DNA from: Streptomyces sp. NRRL F-5122
GTDB taxonomy: Bacteria; Actinomycetota; Actinomycetes; Streptomycetales; Streptomycetaceae
DNA length: 64,000 bases
Direction: 5' to 3'
Assembly: GCF_001507435.1 (NCBI RefSeq)
Contig: NZ_LMWH01000259.1
Coordinates: 1 to 64,000, forward strand
Below the pieces are notes generated by a model. The model was given only the letters and a program-made list of their open reading frames with translations, searched no databases and was not told the DNA's origin. This document shows, one piece after another, positions 16,981 through 25,142 of this stretch (position 1 is the first letter of the stretch; every line of letters starts with the position of its first letter). A program made the position numbers and the translations under genes.

Positions 16981-17304
16981 GTCGACGTCGCCGTGGAGTT
17001 CCTCCCGACCGGTGAGCGGCGGACCCTCCGGGCCGACGTGCTGGTCCTGGCGACCGGATACCGGCCGCGCGACCTCTCCACCCTGCTCGGCGAGTCGGCC
17101 GAGCTCTGTCCGCGGGACGACGGGGACGCGCTGCGGGTCGGCCGCGACCACCGGGTGGAGACGGTGCCGGAGGTGACCGCCGGCACCTATCTCCAGGGCG
17201 GGACGGAGCACACCCACGGCCTGACCAGCACCCTGTTGTCGACCACCTCGGTCAGGGCCGAGGAGATCCATCGGTCCCTGCTGAAGGGGCGGACGCGGGC
17301 CTGA
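16981..17304 (+). pseudogene. C-terminal fragment of an ornithine/lysine N-hydroxylase (siderophore biosynthesis)
   Basis: About 107 codons ending at TGA 17302-17304. They encode DVLVLATGYRPRDL, containing the ATGY motif of flavin-dependent N-hydroxylating monooxygenases, then VGRDHRVETVPEVTAG and YLQGGTEHTHGL followed by TSTLLSTTSVRAEEI. The last block is the near-invariant C-terminus of SidA/PvdA/IucD-type enzymes. Full-length members have about 430-450 residues with an FAD-binding GxGPxx motif near the N-terminus and a central NADPH site. Both are absent here, and the upstream 170 bases in the same frame are unlike the family. It is therefore a truncated, presumably inactive remnant of a hydroxamate siderophore gene. 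No other siderophore genes remain nearby. Confidence 0.8.
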
Positions 17305-17340
17305 ACCTCGCCCGGGCGGGACGTCCGCCGGCCTACGCGG

Positions 17341-17982
17341 TCACGGCGCGAGGAGCAGGCTGTCGCCGCGCTCCTTGGCGGCCGCGTAGCGCCTGGCCAC
17401 GTCCTGCCAGTCGACGACCTGCCACATGGCCTCGATGAAGTCCACCTTCTGGTTCCGGTACTGCAGATAGAAGGCGTGCTCCCAGGCGTCGAAGACCAGG
17501 ACAGGGGTGGAGCCCTGGCCGACGTTGCCCTGGTGGTCGTAGACCTGCTCGACGATCAGGCGTCCGCTCAGCGGTTCGTATGCCAGCACACCCCAGCCCG
17601 AGCCCTGGGTGGTCGCGGCGGCCTTGGACAGGTGCGCCTTGAAGGCCGCGAACGAGCCGAAGGACTCGGCGACGGCGTCCGCGAGCTCGCCCACCCCGTC
17701 CTTCTCCAGGGGCTCCCCGCCGCCGTCACCGGACATGTTGCGCCAGTAGATCGAGTGCAGGATGTGGCCCGAGAGATGGAACGCCAGGTTCTTCTCCAGG
17801 GCGTTGATCGAGCCCCACGCCTCCTTCTCCCGGGCTTCCGCGAGCTGCTCCAGCGTGTCGTTGGCACCCTTCACGTACGCCGCGTGGTGCTTGTCGTGGT
17901 GCAGCTCGACGATCTCCGGGCTGATGACCGGGGCGAGAGCCGCATAGTCGTACGGAAGTTCCGGGAGTGTGTACAGCCCCAT
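17341..17982 (-). CDS. sodF: Fe/Mn-type superoxide dismutase (probable SodF)
   Basis: 213 residues from ATG 17982 with GGAGGG 8 bp upstream; an in-frame TTG at 17988 is less likely. All landmarks of the Fe/Mn SOD family are present: [13 protein letters not shown] at the N-terminus, [12 protein letters not shown] (first metal His), [13 protein letters not shown] (second His), [17 protein letters not shown], and the signature [13 protein letters not shown] (Asp and His ligands). It converts superoxide to peroxide and oxygen in the cytoplasm. In Streptomyces the homologous Fe-SOD is repressed by Nur when nickel is present, while the Ni-SOD takes over. A Nur-box-like site sits directly upstream, which supports the name sodF. 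Confidence 0.93.
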   Translation of the reverse strand: MGLYTLPELPYDYAALAPVISPEIVELHHDKHHAAYVKGANDTLEQLAEAREKEAWGSINALEKNLAFHLSGHILHSIYWRNMSGDGGGEPLEKDGVGELADAVAESFGSFAAFKAHLSKAAATTQGSGWGVLAYEPLSGRLIVEQVYDHQGNVGQGSTPVLVFDAWEHAFYLQYRNQKVDFIEAMWQVVDWQDVARRYAAAKERGDSLLLAP

Positions 17983-18003
17983 GTCCAACGCCCTCCGACC
18001 TTA

Positions 18004-18020
18004 TTGCCAATCATGCGCAA
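18004..18020. promoter_or_regulatory. Nur box in the sodF promoter
   Basis: TTGCCA-N5-GCGCAA at 18004-18020 matches the published Streptomyces Nur consensus tTGCaa-N5-ttGCAA in the core bases and in the spacer length. It lies 22 bp upstream of the sodF ATG. On the coding strand it overlaps CATGAT, a plausible -10 with TTGCTG 16 bp further upstream, so occupancy would block transcription. Confidence 0.7.
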
Positions 18021-18064
18021 CTGCATGCCAGCAGCAAGATCCTCGCGTCGGGCCGCAGCCGGCC

Positions 18065-19225
18065 CTATTCGGCACCTTCCTCGGCCGGGGCGGGTCCGGC
18101 CAGGCCCGCGGTCCACTTCTCCTCGATACGGCCGACCTTCCACACCAGCAGGGCGACGGCCCAGGTGGCGAAGAACAGCCCGACGATGACGTAGCCGATG
18201 ATGTTCAGGTCCAGGCCCGAGACCCAGTCCCAGAAGGCACCGTGCAGACCCGCCTTGTCGGCGATCAGACCGAGCAGTTCGACGGTGCCGATGATCAGTG
18301 CGACCGCGACGGACAGTCCGGTGATGGTGAGGTTGTAGTAGACCTTGCGAACCGGCTTGGAGAACGCCCAGCCGTAGGCGAAGTTCATGAACGACCCGTC
18401 GATCGTGTCGAGGAGCGCCATGCCCGCCGCGAACAGGACCGGGAGGCACAGGATCGCGTACCAGGGCAGCCCGGACGCGGCGCCGGACCCGGCGAGCACG
18501 AGGAGCGCGATCTCGGTCGCCGTGTCGAAGCCGAGGCCGAAGAGCAGGCCCAGAGGGTACATCTGCCAGGGCCTGGTGATGGACTTCATCAGCCGGCCCA
18601 GCAGACGGTTCATGAAGCCGCGGCTGTTGAGCTGCTCCTCCAGCGCGGCCTCGTCGAAGTGGCCGGACCGCATCTGCCGGAAGACCTTCCAGATCCCGGC
18701 CAGGACGAGCAGGTTGATGATCGCGATGACGTACAGGAAGGTCCCGGAGACGGTCGTACCGATCCAGCCGGTGACACCGTGCAGTTCGGAGCCGTCGTTC
18801 TCGACCGGCCCGGCCAGCGCCTTCACACCCATGGACAGCAGGAAGGCCAGCGCGAAGACGACGCTGGAGTGCCCGAGGGAGAACCAGAAGCCGACCGACA
18901 GCGGGCGCTGCCCCTCGCCCATCAGCTTGCGGGTCGTGTTGTCGATCGCGGCGATGTGGTCGGCGTCGAACGCGTGCCGCATGCCGAGCGTGTAGGCGGT
19001 GACGCCTATGCCCGCACCGAAGGTCTTGGTGCCCAGACTGTAGTGCCCGGGGGTGACGATCGCCACCAGCGTGAACCAGCCGATGACGTGCAACGCCACG
19101 ATGAAGGCGGCCATCCCGCCCAGACGTACCCACTCCCTGCGGGTCATCGATGTGCGTACGCGATGCCACAGGACGCCCCGCCCGGCGGCCGGGCGGGCGG
19201 GAGCGGAACCAGGAGCGGTGGTCAT
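18065..19225 (-). CDS. NiCoT-family nickel/cobalt permease
   Basis: 386 residues from ATG 19225. The signature RHAFDADHIAAIDNTTRK (His-x4-Asp-His in transmembrane helix 2) identifies a HoxN/NixA/NicT-type secondary transporter, and LGFDTATEIALL and the preceding LGLLFGLG segment match the second conserved NiCoT motif. About eight hydrophobic helices can be counted. It imports Ni2+ (or Co2+) across the plasma membrane. The Nur-like site at 19285-19301 and the adjacent sodF argue for nickel over cobalt. The intervening 82 bp before sodF contain the sodF promoter, so the two leftward genes probably have separate transcripts. Confidence 0.9.
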   Translation of the reverse strand: MTTAPGSAPARPAAGRGVLWHRVRTSMTRREWVRLGGMAAFIVALHVIGWFTLVAIVTPGHYSLGTKTFGAGIGVTAYTLGMRHAFDADHIAAIDNTTRKLMGEGQRPLSVGFWFSLGHSSVVFALAFLLSMGVKALAGPVENDGSELHGVTGWIGTTVSGTFLYVIAIINLLVLAGIWKVFRQMRSGHFDEAALEEQLNSRGFMNRLLGRLMKSITRPWQMYPLGLLFGLGFDTATEIALLVLAGSGAASGLPWYAILCLPVLFAAGMALLDTIDGSFMNFAYGWAFSKPVRKVYYNLTITGLSVAVALIIGTVELLGLIADKAGLHGAFWDWVSGLDLNIIGYVIVGLFFATWAVALLVWKVGRIEEKWTAGLAGPAPAEEGAE

Positions 19226-19284
19226 GGGGGCGCGGGCCTCACTTCTCGGTGATCGACTGTCTTCAGTCGCGCCCCTCCAGGTTT

Positions 19285-19301
19285 CTGCGAATAGATTGCA
19301 A
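19285..19301. promoter_or_regulatory. Nur box upstream of the nickel permease
   Basis: CTGCGA-N5-TTGCAA at 19285-19301: one perfect half-site and one at 4 of 6, with the exact 5-bp spacer of the Nur consensus. It is 60 bp upstream of the permease start. A small hairpin CGACTG-TCTT-CAGTCG (19254-19269) lies in the presumed leader between the site and the start codon. Confidence 0.6.
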
Positions 19302-19371
19302 CAACAACATGAGAGCAGCAAAACTCGCGCCAGGCTTCGGTCAACAGCCTCCCAAAGGAACCGCGCCCGGA

Positions 19372-19422
19372 TCGCCCCGCGCTTCGCCACCCCGCGGACC
19401 CGGGCGGCGAAGCGCGGGGCGA
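19372..19422 (-). terminator. Terminator of the beta-helix glucanase gene
   Basis: A perfect 17-bp stem, TCGCCCCGCGCTTCGCC (19372-19388) with its complement at 19406-19422, and a 17-nt loop. It begins 5 bp after the stop codon of the leftward glucanase gene and precedes the nickel permease promoter. Confidence 0.8.
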
Positions 19423-19427
19423 GGGGG

Positions 19428-21605
19428 TCACGAGGTCGAGTAGGCCTCCACCTCACTGAACTGCCCGGCGGGCCAGCCGCTGTTGGCAGTGACGGTCAGC
19501 CTCAGGTAGCGCAGATCGGTGCCGGCGGGCAGGGTGACCGTGGCCGTGTTGCCGGTCGCCGGATCGAAGCGGTAGCCCTGTGGGCCCGCCACCGTCGAGT
19601 AGCTCGAGCCATCGGTGCTGCCGAGCACCGCGACAGTCTGGGTGCGCGCGCCCCACGCCGAGGACGGCGGCAGTTTCAGCACCAGTCGGCGCACGGCCTC
19701 GGCCGAGCCGAGGTCCACCGTCCAGGACTGCGGGAAGGCGTTGTTGGTGGACTCCCAGTAGCTGTTGGCGTCCCCGTCCACCGCCTTGCCGGGGGTGTAG
19801 ACGTCCTGCGATCCGGTCGCGGTGGCCGGGCGGCCCTTGGCCAGGTTGCGGTTCGGGTCCTGGGGCGGATTGCCCTGACCGGGCTGGGGCCAGGTCGAGC
19901 AGTCGGACCATGTGCTGTTCCAGCCGGAGTTGCCGCCCCCGTCGGTGAGCGCGAAGCTGCCGGAGCCGGACGGGTAGGGGCAGTTGTAGATCCCGGCGGA
20001 ACCCACACCGGAGGCGGTCACATTACGGAAGACGGCCGCGCCCTGGGCTTCGGCCTGGACGACCACCGTGCCGGTGTTGCGCACGGTCGCGCCGTCCACG
20101 GTGACGTTCCTGACCGGGTAGCCCTGCCCGCCGCCCGATACGAACTCGAAGGCGCTGTAGGGGCTGTCGGTGATCGTCGTGTTGGTGATGGCGACCGTGG
20201 CGTTGATGGCGCTGTCGTAGGAGTCGACGCGCAGGGCGCTCATGGGGTGGTTCCAGTTGGGGTTCATGGCGCCGGTGCGGACGAGGGTGTTGCCGTCGAC
20301 CGTGATCGTGCCCGCCAGCGGGTTGAAGGGGTCGAGGAACTTCTGGTTGGAGATCGCGATACCGCTGCCGAGGGCGTTGGTGTCGGAGATCAGGTTGTTC
20401 CTCACGGCGATGTCGCTGCCGCCGTAGATCGCGATGCCGTTGGCGAGGTTCGGCTGGGAGATGGTGTTGTTCTCGAAGCTGCTGTTGGTGTCCGGCGCGT
20501 ACAGCGACCACATGGCGAGCGAGTCGTCGCCCTGATTGCGCAGGAAGTTGTTGCGGACACGGACGCCCTTGGCGCTGCCGTTGAGGTTCAGGCCGTCGGC
20601 CGTGGTGTCCAGGATGCGGTTGTTCTCGACGACGAGATTGTCGTTGTTGCCGGTCAGCCAGAGGCCCACCTTCAGATGCTGGATCCACATGCCGGAGACC
20701 GACGAGTTCGGTCCGAGCGAGCCGTTGACGAAATTGTCGGGGCTGGAGTCGACACGCTCGGTGACCTCGCCGATGACCGCGAAGTCCTTGATGTGGACTC
20801 CCCCTGACGAGCCGGACTGGTCGATGAAGCGGGAGGTGTGCACGACGGAGTACCAGCTGCCGGCACCCTGGAGTGTCACGTTCTGCACGCCGCCCAGCGA
20901 CGAGGTCAGCCGGTAGTCGCCCGGCGGGATCCAGACCACTCCCCCCTGGGCTGCGGCGATGGCGTCCCGGAAGGCCTGGGTGGAGTCGCCCTGCCCGCTG
21001 GGGTCGGCACCCTTGGAGGTGACGGAGACCGATCCGGCCGGCTGGGAGGCGGCGGGGGCGACCTGTTCGAAGTCGGCGACGTCGACCGTGACCTGCGTGC
21101 CCGTCGACTCGAAGGCGATCCTGTCACCCGCCTGGACGTTCTGCCCGAGCAACAGCCGCGCGTTGTCGTAGAAGTGGTGAGTCCTCGAGCCGGGGATCCA
21201 CCCGGTGTCGACGTAGGAGTACTTGGAGGTGACCGCGAGGGTCTTGGACAGCCTCGTTCCGTTGACGTAGACGTTCAGCGTGCCGGACTGACCGTCGGGG
21301 ACGCTGTAGGCGACGTTCACCGCGTTGGCCGCCCGCGGAACGGTGAACTCGACCCGCTGCCCGGCACCGAGCCGCACGGCCTGGCGCCCGGACGCCTCGG
21401 AGGCGAGGGCGCCCTGGGTGTAGTCCGGGCCGATCCTGGTACCGGTGGTCGTCGCCGACTCCGCCTCGACGGAGGTGAAGGGCAGGGTGGCGCCCGCGGC
21501 CGCGTGGGCCGCCGGAGCGAGGGAGACGAGCATGCCCGCGGCGAGGGCGACGGCCGCCCCCATTGCTGGCATGCGCCTGACATGTCTACCGGTGCTGCTG
21601 TGCAT
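19428..21605 (-). CDS. Secreted GH87-like alpha-1,3-glucanase/mycodextranase (beta-helix with two carbohydrate-binding domains)
   Basis: 725 residues. A Sec signal peptide (about 1-36, VRRMPAMGAAVALAAGMLVSLA then AHAA) precedes a CBM6/35-like domain (about 42-170, FTSVEAESA ... RVEFTVP). Next comes a pectate-lyase-superfamily parallel beta-helix (about 185-560) opening with DSTQAFRDAIAAAQGG and containing NQGDDSLAMWS, an Asp-rich segment like the catalytic GDD of GH87 enzymes. A C-terminal F5/8-type C (discoidin, CBM32) domain completes it (about 585-725, NLAKGRPATATG). GH87 enzymes cleave alpha-1,3-glucans of fungal walls and dental mutan. The adjoining alpha-glucosidase and sugar ABC importer support an alpha-glucan substrate, but the exact linkage is inferred. 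Confidence 0.7.
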   Translation of the reverse strand: MHSSTGRHVRRMPAMGAAVALAAGMLVSLAPAAHAAAGATLPFTSVEAESATTTGTRIGPDYTQGALASEASGRQAVRLGAGQRVEFTVPRAANAVNVAYSVPDGQSGTLNVYVNGTRLSKTLAVTSKYSYVDTGWIPGSRTHHFYDNARLLLGQNVQAGDRIAFESTGTQVTVDVADFEQVAPAASQPAGSVSVTSKGADPSGQGDSTQAFRDAIAAAQGGVVWIPPGDYRLTSSLGGVQNVTLQGAGSWYSVVHTSRFIDQSGSSGGVHIKDFAVIGEVTERVDSSPDNFVNGSLGPNSSVSGMWIQHLKVGLWLTGNNDNLVVENNRILDTTADGLNLNGSAKGVRVRNNFLRNQGDDSLAMWSLYAPDTNSSFENNTISQPNLANGIAIYGGSDIAVRNNLISDTNALGSGIAISNQKFLDPFNPLAGTITVDGNTLVRTGAMNPNWNHPMSALRVDSYDSAINATVAITNTTITDSPYSAFEFVSGGGQGYPVRNVTVDGATVRNTGTVVVQAEAQGAAVFRNVTASGVGSAGIYNCPYPSGSGSFALTDGGGNSGWNSTWSDCSTWPQPGQGNPPQDPNRNLAKGRPATATGSQDVYTPGKAVDGDANSYWESTNNAFPQSWTVDLGSAEAVRRLVLKLPPSSAWGARTQTVAVLGSTDGSSYSTVAGPQGYRFDPATGNTATVTLPAGTDLRYLRLTVTANSGWPAGQFSEVEAYSTS

Positions 21606-21664
21606 GTGCTGATCCCTTCATGGTGGGGGTACGGGGATAGCAGGGTGTGGTGCGGCACAGCGGC

Positions 21665-23272
21665 TCAGGCGCGCAGCCAGGCCGCCGTGTCCTTGGGCAG
21701 CCGGCCCTGGTCGTCCAGCGGACCGCTGGCGATGAGGACGCGGCTGTGCGGGGGGAGGTCGGCGGGCGTGGCGGCGAGGTTCACCACACAGCTCACACCG
21801 TCGGCCCGGGTGAAGGCGAGAACGCCCTCGGGGGCGGGCACCCAGGTCAGCGGGCCGTCCCCGAACACGGGGCGCAGCCGGATCGCCTCCCGGTAGAGGG
21901 CGAGCATCGAGCCGGGGTCCCGGTCCTGGAGGTCGGCGGCGTATGTCGCCCAGTCGGCCGGCTGCGGCAGCCACGGCTCGTCCCGGGAGCCGAAACCGGC
22001 GTACGGCGCCTCGGCGGCCCAGGGCAGCGGGACCCGGCAGCCGTCACGGCCGGGATCGGCGCCGCCCGAACGGAAGTACATCGGGTCCTGGATGCGGTCC
22101 ACGGGTATGTCGGCCTCGGGCAGCCCCAGTTCCTCGCCCTGGTAGACGTAGACCGCGCCGGGCAGGGCCAGCGACAGCAGTGCGGCGGCCCGCGCCCGGC
22201 GGGTACCGAGGGCGAGGTCGGTGGGGGTGCCGAAGGCCTTGGTGGAGAAGTCGAAGCCGGTGTCCGTCCGTCCGTAGCGGGTGACCGTGCGGGTCACGTC
22301 GTGGTTGCACAGCACCCAGGTGGCCGGGGCGCCCACCGGGGCGTGCTCCGCGAGAGTCGTGTCGATCGACGTGCGCAGGCGCGCCGCGTCCCAGGGGCAG
22401 GACAGGAAGGAGAAGTTGAAGGCCGTGTGCAGTTCGTCGGGGCGGAGGTAGCGGGCGAAACGCTCGGCGTCCGGCAGCCACACCTCGCCCACGAAGATTC
22501 CGTCGTGGTCGTCGGCCACGGCCCGCCAGGAGCGGTAGATGTCGTGGAGTTCGTCGCGGTCCACGAGAGGGTTGGGGTCCCGGCCCTCGACGAAGTCCGG
22601 CAGTGCGGGGTCCTTGGCGAGCAGGGCCGCCGAGTCGATGCGTACGCCCGCGACGCCGCGCTCGAACCAGAAGCGCAGGATGTCCTCGTGCTCCTGACGG
22701 ACGGCCGGGTGGGCCCAGTTGAGGTCTGGCTGCTCCGGCGTGAACAGGTGCAGATACCAGTCGCCGTCGGGCAGCCGGGTCCAGACCGGCTCCGTTGAGC
22801 CGGCGAACTGGGACGGCCAGTCGTTGGGCGGCAGTTCGCCGTCCGCGCCGCGTCCGCGCCGGAAGTGGAAGAGTTCACGCTCCGGGCTGCCGGGTCCCGC
22901 GGCGAGGGCCGCCTGGAACCACGCGTGCTGGTCGGACACGTGGTTGGGCACGATGTCCACGATGGTGCGCAGGCCCAGCTCCCGCGCTTCGGCGATCAGT
23001 TTCTCGGCCTCGGCGAGCGTGCCGAAGGCGGGGTCGATGGCGCGGTAGTCGGCGACGTCGTAGCCGCCGTCCTTCATCGGTGACAGGTACCAGGGGTTGA
23101 ACCACAGCGCGTCCACGCCGAGTTCGGCGAGGTACGGCAGCCTGGCGCGGACGCCCGCGAGGTCTCCGGTGCCGTCCCCGTCGCCGTCCGCGAAGCTGCG
23201 TACGTACACCTGGTAGATGACGGCGGAGCGCCACCAGTCCATGTCTTTCCGGGCAGGGGTGGGCTGTCCCAC
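21665..23272 (-). CDS. GH13 alpha-glucosidase / oligo-glucosidase
   Basis: 535 residues from GTG 23272 (AAAGG upstream); an internal ATG at DWWRSAVIYQ is the alternative. No signal peptide, so cytoplasmic. The (beta/alpha)8 catalytic residues are visible: nucleophile Asp213 in GVRIDSA, acid/base Glu263 in FVGEVW and Asp325 in CNHDVTR. The conserved DIVPNH block is at about 106-111. It releases glucose from the non-reducing end of imported alpha-gluco-oligosaccharides. It lies 36 bp downstream of the second permease gene, consistent with one operon with the importer. The linkage preference (1,3, 1,4 or 1,6) cannot be decided from sequence alone. Confidence 0.9.
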   Translation of the reverse strand: MGQPTPARKDMDWWRSAVIYQVYVRSFADGDGDGTGDLAGVRARLPYLAELGVDALWFNPWYLSPMKDGGYDVADYRAIDPAFGTLAEAEKLIAEARELGLRTIVDIVPNHVSDQHAWFQAALAAGPGSPERELFHFRRGRGADGELPPNDWPSQFAGSTEPVWTRLPDGDWYLHLFTPEQPDLNWAHPAVRQEHEDILRFWFERGVAGVRIDSAALLAKDPALPDFVEGRDPNPLVDRDELHDIYRSWRAVADDHDGIFVGEVWLPDAERFARYLRPDELHTAFNFSFLSCPWDAARLRTSIDTTLAEHAPVGAPATWVLCNHDVTRTVTRYGRTDTGFDFSTKAFGTPTDLALGTRRARAAALLSLALPGAVYVYQGEELGLPEADIPVDRIQDPMYFRSGGADPGRDGCRVPLPWAAEAPYAGFGSRDEPWLPQPADWATYAADLQDRDPGSMLALYREAIRLRPVFGDGPLTWVPAPEGVLAFTRADGVSCVVNLAATPADLPPHSRVLIASGPLDDQGRLPKDTAAWLRA

Positions 23273-23308
23273 TGTGCTTGCCTTTCTGTCTCGGCGAGGA
23301 GGGCGATG

Positions 23309-24184
23309 TCAGCCCTTCGTGCTGCCCGCGCTGATTCCGGCGATGATGTGCCGCTGGAAGACGAGGAACAGCGCGACCATGGGAATGCTGGCGATCACCA
23401 TCGCGGCCACGAGCACGGTCAGCTGGATGTTCTGTGACAGCTGGACCAGGGCCACGCTGATCGGCTGCTTGTCGGTGTCGGAGAAGACCATCAGGGGCCA
23501 CAGGAAGTCCTGCCACACCGCGACCAGCGCGAAAATCGAGACCACGCCGAGGACGGGTCGCGACATGGGCAGCACGATCGACCACAGGGTGCGCAGCGGG
23601 CCGGCGCCGTCGATCTCCGCGGCCTCCAGGACGTCCCGCGGGATCTGGTCGAAGAAGCGTTTGAGCAGGTAGAGGTTGAAGGCGTTGGCGACCGCGGGCA
23701 GCCAGATCGCGAGGGGGTCGTTCAGCAGGCTGGTGTGGAGCAGCGGCAGGTCCGCCACCGTCAGGTACTTGGGCACCACCAGCGCCTGGACCGGGACCAT
23801 CAGGGTGGCGAGGATGCCGCCGAGGATCACCTTGCCGAAGGCGGGCCGCAGTTTGGACAGCGCATACGCGGCGGCCGTGCAGAACACCAGCTGGAAAAGC
23901 CAGGCGCCGGCGGCCTGGACGACCGTGTTCCACAGGTGCTGCGGCAGCTGCATGAGGTCCCAGGCGTCGGTGTAGCCGCCCAGGTTCCAGTGCCGTGGGA
24001 CCAGTGTGGGCGGGGTCTCGGCCACCTCGTCGGGCGACTTCATCGCGCTGGTCGCCATCCAGTACACGGGGAACAGGAAGGCGAGCGTGAACAGCGCGAC
24101 GACGCCGGTGAACACGGTCCAGTACGCCGCCCTGCCGCGCGGGCGGGCCAGGGCGGCCGGCGACACCAGGGTCCGGGTGCTCAT
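23309..24184 (-). CDS. Sugar ABC transporter permease (MalG-type)
   Basis: 291 residues with six predicted membrane helices, starting around VFTGVVALFTLAFLFPVYWM. The EAA loop that contacts the ATPase reads DVLEAAEIDGAGPLRTLWSIVLPMSRP. ATG 24184 overlaps the stop of the partner permease (ATGA). No ATPase gene is present in the operon. As for many Streptomyces oligosaccharide importers, the shared MsiK ATPase encoded elsewhere probably energises it. Confidence 0.9.
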   Translation of the reverse strand: MSTRTLVSPAALARPRGRAAYWTVFTGVVALFTLAFLFPVYWMATSAMKSPDEVAETPPTLVPRHWNLGGYTDAWDLMQLPQHLWNTVVQAAGAWLFQLVFCTAAAYALSKLRPAFGKVILGGILATLMVPVQALVVPKYLTVADLPLLHTSLLNDPLAIWLPAVANAFNLYLLKRFFDQIPRDVLEAAEIDGAGPLRTLWSIVLPMSRPVLGVVSIFALVAVWQDFLWPLMVFSDTDKQPISVALVQLSQNIQLTVLVAAMVIASIPMVALFLVFQRHIIAGISAGSTKG

Positions 24185-25137
24185 GCGTCCTCCTCTCCGG
24201 AGCGGGTCAGCCGCAGGTAGAGGGCGGAGAAGAGGCCGAGCAGCACCAGCAGCATGACGCTCAGCGCACAGGCGCCGCCGAAGTCGTTGTAGAGAAAGGC
24301 GTACTTGTAGATCAGATAGAGCACGGTGACCGTGGCGTTCTCCGGGCCGCCGCCGGTGATCACGAACGGCTCGGTGAAGACCTGCATCGTCGCGATGATC
24401 TGCAGCAGCATCAGCATGAGGATGACGAACCGGGTCTGCGGGATCGTCACGTGCCGGATGCGCTGGAGGAGGTTCGCGCCGTCCAGTTCCGCGGCCTCGT
24501 ACAGCTCGCCGGGGATGGACTGGAGGGCGGCCAGGTAGATCAGGACGGTGCCGCCCATGTTGGCCCAGGTCGCCACGAGCACCAGCGATACCAGAGCGGT
24601 GTCGGCTCCGTTGGTCCAGTTCGAGGTGGGCAGGTGCAGGAAGCGGAGCGCCTCGTTGGCGAGGCCGGCTCCCGGATCGTAGAACCACTTCCACAGCAGG
24701 GCGCTGACCACCGGCGGGATCATCACCGGCAGGTAGACCACGACCCGGAAGAACGCCTTGGCGTGGCGCAGTTCGTTCAGGACGAGGGCCAGGACGAAGG
24801 GGACCGCGAAACCGATCAGCAGGGCCAGCAGCGTGAAGGTGAGGGTGTTGCGCCAGGCGGCGCCGAACTCCGGATCGTGCAGCACTCGGGAGAAGTTCGC
24901 GGTGCCGACCCACTCGGGCGGGGAGCCCGGCGTGAACTTCTGGAAGGCGATCACGACCGCGCGGATCGCCGGGTACCAGGAGAACAGGGCGAAGCAGGTC
25001 AGCCCGCCGAGGAGGAAGCCGTACGCGCGGGCCTGGTCCGCGAGGCGGCGCCGCCTCCGGCCCCCTACCGGAGGCGGCGCCGGTACCGGGTGTACGGGGA
25101 CCGCCGAGGCCGTCCTCCGTGCAGCCGTCTTGGTCAT
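24181..25137 (-). CDS. Sugar ABC transporter permease (MalF-type)
   Basis: 318 residues. A charged N-terminus (GGRRRRRLADQARAY) precedes six membrane helices, and the EAA motif is GELYEAAELDGANLLQRIRHVTIPQ. The periplasmic-side loop WVGTANFSRVLHDPEFGAAWRNTLTF is typical of CUT1 permeases. ATG 25137 starts 5 bp after the lipoprotein stop. Together with the neighbouring permease it forms the heterodimeric channel for the alpha-glucan oligosaccharides delivered by the lipoprotein. Confidence 0.9.
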   Translation of the reverse strand: MTKTAARRTASAVPVHPVPAPPPVGGRRRRRLADQARAYGFLLGGLTCFALFSWYPAIRAVVIAFQKFTPGSPPEWVGTANFSRVLHDPEFGAAWRNTLTFTLLALLIGFAVPFVLALVLNELRHAKAFFRVVVYLPVMIPPVVSALLWKWFYDPGAGLANEALRFLHLPTSNWTNGADTALVSLVLVATWANMGGTVLIYLAALQSIPGELYEAAELDGANLLQRIRHVTIPQTRFVILMLMLLQIIATMQVFTEPFVITGGGPENATVTVLYLIYKYAFLYNDFGGACALSVMLLVLLGLFSALYLRLTRSGEEDA

Positions 25138-25142
25138 CGCCG

